From an uncultured Bacteroidia bacterium (lineage in GTDB: Bacteria; Bacteroidota; Bacteroidia; Bacteroidales; UBA932): DNA of 10,726 bases. The stretch spans positions 1 to 10,726 of the forward strand of contig CACXHG010000236.1 in NCBI GenBank assembly GCA_902767355.1, written 5' to 3'. Shown piece by piece: positions 9,059 to 10,726 of this stretch. Under the pieces are notes generated by a model. It made no database searches and had not been told where the DNA came from. It worked only from the letters and a program-made list of their open reading frames with translations. Numbering within the stretch: the stretch's first letter is position 1; each line of letters opens with the position of its first letter. The position numbers and the translations under genes are program-made.

Positions 9059-9902
9059 GCCGCTGCCTTCCAGGCTTGGCCGTGAGAGCAGGTTCTTCTT
9101 TGTGGGCTCGTGCTTTGCCGATTCCATAGGGGCTCTCATGCAGGAGTCGGGCTTTGAGGTGACGCTCAATCCCTTCGGCGTGCTTTATAATCCCGCGTCC
9201 ATCGCGCAGTCGTTTGCCAGATTGGAATCCCGGCAGGCCTTTACCGCCGCCGATGTGATTTGCAGCGAGGGCCTTTACACGTCTTTCTGGCATCACAGCC
9301 GCTTCAGCCGCTCCTCTCCGGAAGAGTTTCTCTCCGATGCCAATGCTGCGCTCCAGGCTGCTGCCGATGCCTTTGCTGCCGCCGGTGTGTGCGTCGTGAC
9401 CCTCGGCACCAGCTGGGTCTTCCGCCATCTGGAGCGGGACATGATAGTGTCCAACTGCCACAAGATAGTGGCCAGGGAGTTCCGCAGGGAGCGCCTGACG
9501 GCAGAGCAGAGTGCGCGGCTGCTGGCCCCCGTCGTGGAGCGCCACCCCGAGAAGGAGTGGATTTTTACCGTGAGTCCGATACGCCACCTGGCCGACGGAG
9601 CCCACGGCAACCAGATAAGCAAGGCATCCCTGCTGCTGGCAGTGGAGCAGCTGCAGCAGAGCTTTGCCAATGCGCATTATTTCCCGGCCTATGAAATTAT
9701 GCTGGACGAGCTGCGCGACTACCGCTTCTACGAAGAGAATATGACTCACCCGAGCCATCTGGCCGTGGAGCATATCTTCGAGTGTTTCAGGCAGTTTGCC
9801 ATCGATCCGGCCTGCGAAGAGGCCATCGCCGCCGCCCGCAGAGCGGCCCGTGCCGCCCGCCACCGGCAATTCCAATTTGGAAATCCGTCGTCAAACCAGT
9901 AA
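9030..9902 (+). CDS. GSCFA domain-containing protein
   Basis: A 290-residue protein of the GSCFA family (Pfam PF08885), whose members are widespread in Bacteroidota and Proteobacteria and whose biochemical role is not established. The naming motif GSCFA is at residues 26-30. Other family blocks are NPFGVLYNP (47-55), LGTSWVF (125-131), SNCHK (141-145), TVSPIRHL (180-187) and MTHPSHLA (238-245). The pattern of a Ser in a GS block near the N-terminus and a late D/H block recalls SGNH/GDSL hydrolases, so an esterase activity is possible but inferred. There is no signal peptide. The last ~30 residues are Ala/Arg-rich and outside the domain. The start at 9030 overlaps the protease gene by 29 nt; no later ATG precedes the GSCFA motif. 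Its 3' end carries the asnS promoter. Confidence 0.9.
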   Translation: MKLLTPVAIEPLPSRLGRESRFFFVGSCFADSIGALMQESGFEVTLNPFGVLYNPASIAQSFARLESRQAFTAADVICSEGLYTSFWHHSRFSRSSPEEFLSDANAALQAAADAFAAAGVCVVTLGTSWVFRHLERDMIVSNCHKIVAREFRRERLTAEQSARLLAPVVERHPEKEWIFTVSPIRHLADGAHGNQISKASLLLAVEQLQQSFANAHYFPAYEIMLDELRDYRFYEENMTHPSHLAVEHIFECFRQFAIDPACEEAIAAARRAARAARHRQFQFGNPSSNQ

Positions 9903-9907
9903 ATTTG
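9876..9907 (+). promoter_or_regulatory. asnS promoter inside the end of the GSCFA gene
   Basis: TTTG (9876-9879) is followed after exactly 20 bases by TAAATTTG (9900-9907), a full match to the Bacteroidota consensus. The -33 element lies in GSCFA coding sequence and the -7 box includes its TAA stop. Start of transcription near 9913 leaves a short A-rich leader before the asnS ATG at 9932. Confidence 0.75.
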
Positions 9908-9931
9908 AAGTTTGTAAAAATCAAAAACGAT

Positions 9932-10726
9932 ATGGAAAGAAAAAAAGTAGCTCAGTTGTTGAAAGAGACACCCGGACAGCAGGTCCTGGCAAAAGGTTGG
10001 GTCCGCACCAAGCGCGGCAATAAGAACGTGGCGTTCATCGCCCTCAACGACGGTTCTACAATCAATAATATCCAGATAGTCTGCGACCTTGCCAAGTTCA
10101 GCGAGGATCTGCTGAAGCGCATCACCACCGGCGCCTGCCTGGCAGTGGCCGGAGAGCTGGTGGCTTCGCAGGGCAGCGGCCAGGCCGTCGAGATTCAGGC
10201 TTCCGAGATAGAGATTTACGGCGAATGCGACGCCACATATCCGCTGCAGAAGAAGGGCCACAGCCTGGAGTTCCTGCGCGAGATAGCCCACATGAGGCCG
10301 CGCACCAACACCTTCGGCGCCGTGCTGCGCATCCGCCACAATATGGCGTTTGCCATCCATAATTTCTTCAACAGCAAGGGCTTCTACTATCTGCATACGC
10401 CCCTGATCACCGCGGCTGATGCCGAGGGCGCCGGTGCCATGTTCCAGGTAACTACCCTGGACGTGGACAATCCGCCCCGCACCGAAGACGGCAAGGTCGA
10501 TTACACCAAGGACTTCTTTGGCCGCCTGACTTCGCTGACCGTTTCCGGACAGCTGGAGGGCGAGCTGGGTGCCACCGCGCTGGGCGAGATCTATACTTTC
10601 GGCCCGACTTTCCGCGCAGAGAACAGCAACACCCCGCGCCACCTGGCAGAGTTCTGGATGATAGAGCCCGAGATGGCCTTCTACGACATCAAGGACAACA
10701 TGGACCTGGCAGAGGAGTTCATCAAA
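9932..10726 (+). CDS. asnS: Asparaginyl-tRNA synthetase, 3' end cut by the window
   Basis: The class IIb synthetase that charges tRNA-Asn with asparagine in the cytoplasm. The window holds the first 265 residues, a little over half of a protein that is usually about 465. The N-terminal OB-fold anticodon-binding domain covers about residues 15-100 (AKGWVRTKRGNKNVAFIALNDGS). The catalytic core begins with the FLREIAHMRPRTNTFGAVLRIR block (motif 1 region) and includes MFQVTTLD, the SLTVSGQLEGE segment and motif 2, TFGPTFRAENSNTPRHLAEF. The NPPRTEDGKVDYTKDFFG insertion after MFQVTTLDVD is as in other Bacteroidota AsnRS proteins and helps separate it from AspRS. Its presence suggests direct charging of tRNA-Asn rather than the amidotransferase route. 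It starts 29 bases after the GSCFA stop and has its own promoter. Confidence 0.96.
   Translation, partial: MERKKVAQLLKETPGQQVLAKGWVRTKRGNKNVAFIALNDGSTINNIQIVCDLAKFSEDLLKRITTGACLAVAGELVASQGSGQAVEIQASEIEIYGECDATYPLQKKGHSLEFLREIAHMRPRTNTFGAVLRIRHNMAFAIHNFFNSKGFYYLHTPLITAADAEGAGAMFQVTTLDVDNPPRTEDGKVDYTKDFFGRLTSLTVSGQLEGELGATALGEIYTFGPTFRAENSNTPRHLAEFWMIEPEMAFYDIKDNMDLAEEFIK

Noticed and set aside
9947..9964. tRNA D-arm-like string (GTAGCTCAGTTG) near the start of asnS
   Set aside because: It encodes VAQLL of AsnRS in frame, and no acceptor, anticodon or T arm follows.

Overview
The window is a stretch of chromosomal housekeeping genes from a high-GC member of the Bacteroidota, most likely order Bacteroidales. 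The evidence for this is promoters that fit the Bacteroidota consensus (TTTG, about 20 bases, TAnnTTTG), A-rich leaders without clear Shine-Dalgarno sites, an AsnRS, RecQ and C-terminal-processing protease of Bacteroidota type, and a GSCFA-domain gene, a family common in this phylum. Genus cannot be fixed from the sequence alone. There is no phage, IS, CRISPR, rRNA or tRNA.

Layout. (1) 2-577, minus: 3'-truncated YigZ/IMPACT-family gene. (2) 578-644: short divergent promoter region. (3) 645-2040, plus: a small acidic-tailed protein resembling the pRiA4b ORF-3 family, overlapping miaA (tRNA dimethylallyltransferase) by 11 nt. (4) 2037-4244, minus: recQ helicase, meeting miaA tail to tail with the two stop codons overlapping. 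(5) 4245-4402: divergent promoter region between recQ and the next gene. (6) 4403-5131, plus: an FKBP-type peptidyl-prolyl isomerase lipoprotein with strikingly different codon use, closed by a hairpin terminator at 5155-5195. (7) 5211-9902, plus: a tightly packed set of an MsbA-like ABC exporter, a dCMP deaminase, a membrane-anchored S41 (CtpA-type) protease and a GSCFA-domain protein, separated by +1, -8 and -29 nt. (8) 9932 to the end, plus: asnS (5' part), with its own good promoter lying inside the end of the GSCFA gene.

The genes serve translation fidelity (miaA, asnS), DNA repair (recQ), nucleotide supply (dCMP deaminase) and the cell envelope (FKBP isomerase, ABC exporter, S41 protease). 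I see no convincing new biological system. The points worth a second look are small-scale: overlapping face-to-face promoters at 583-622, the acidic-tail gene fused by overlap to miaA, the zero-length recQ/miaA junction, the codon-use contrast of the FKBP gene, the missing promoter for the ABC exporter operon, and the asnS promoter embedded in an upstream gene.
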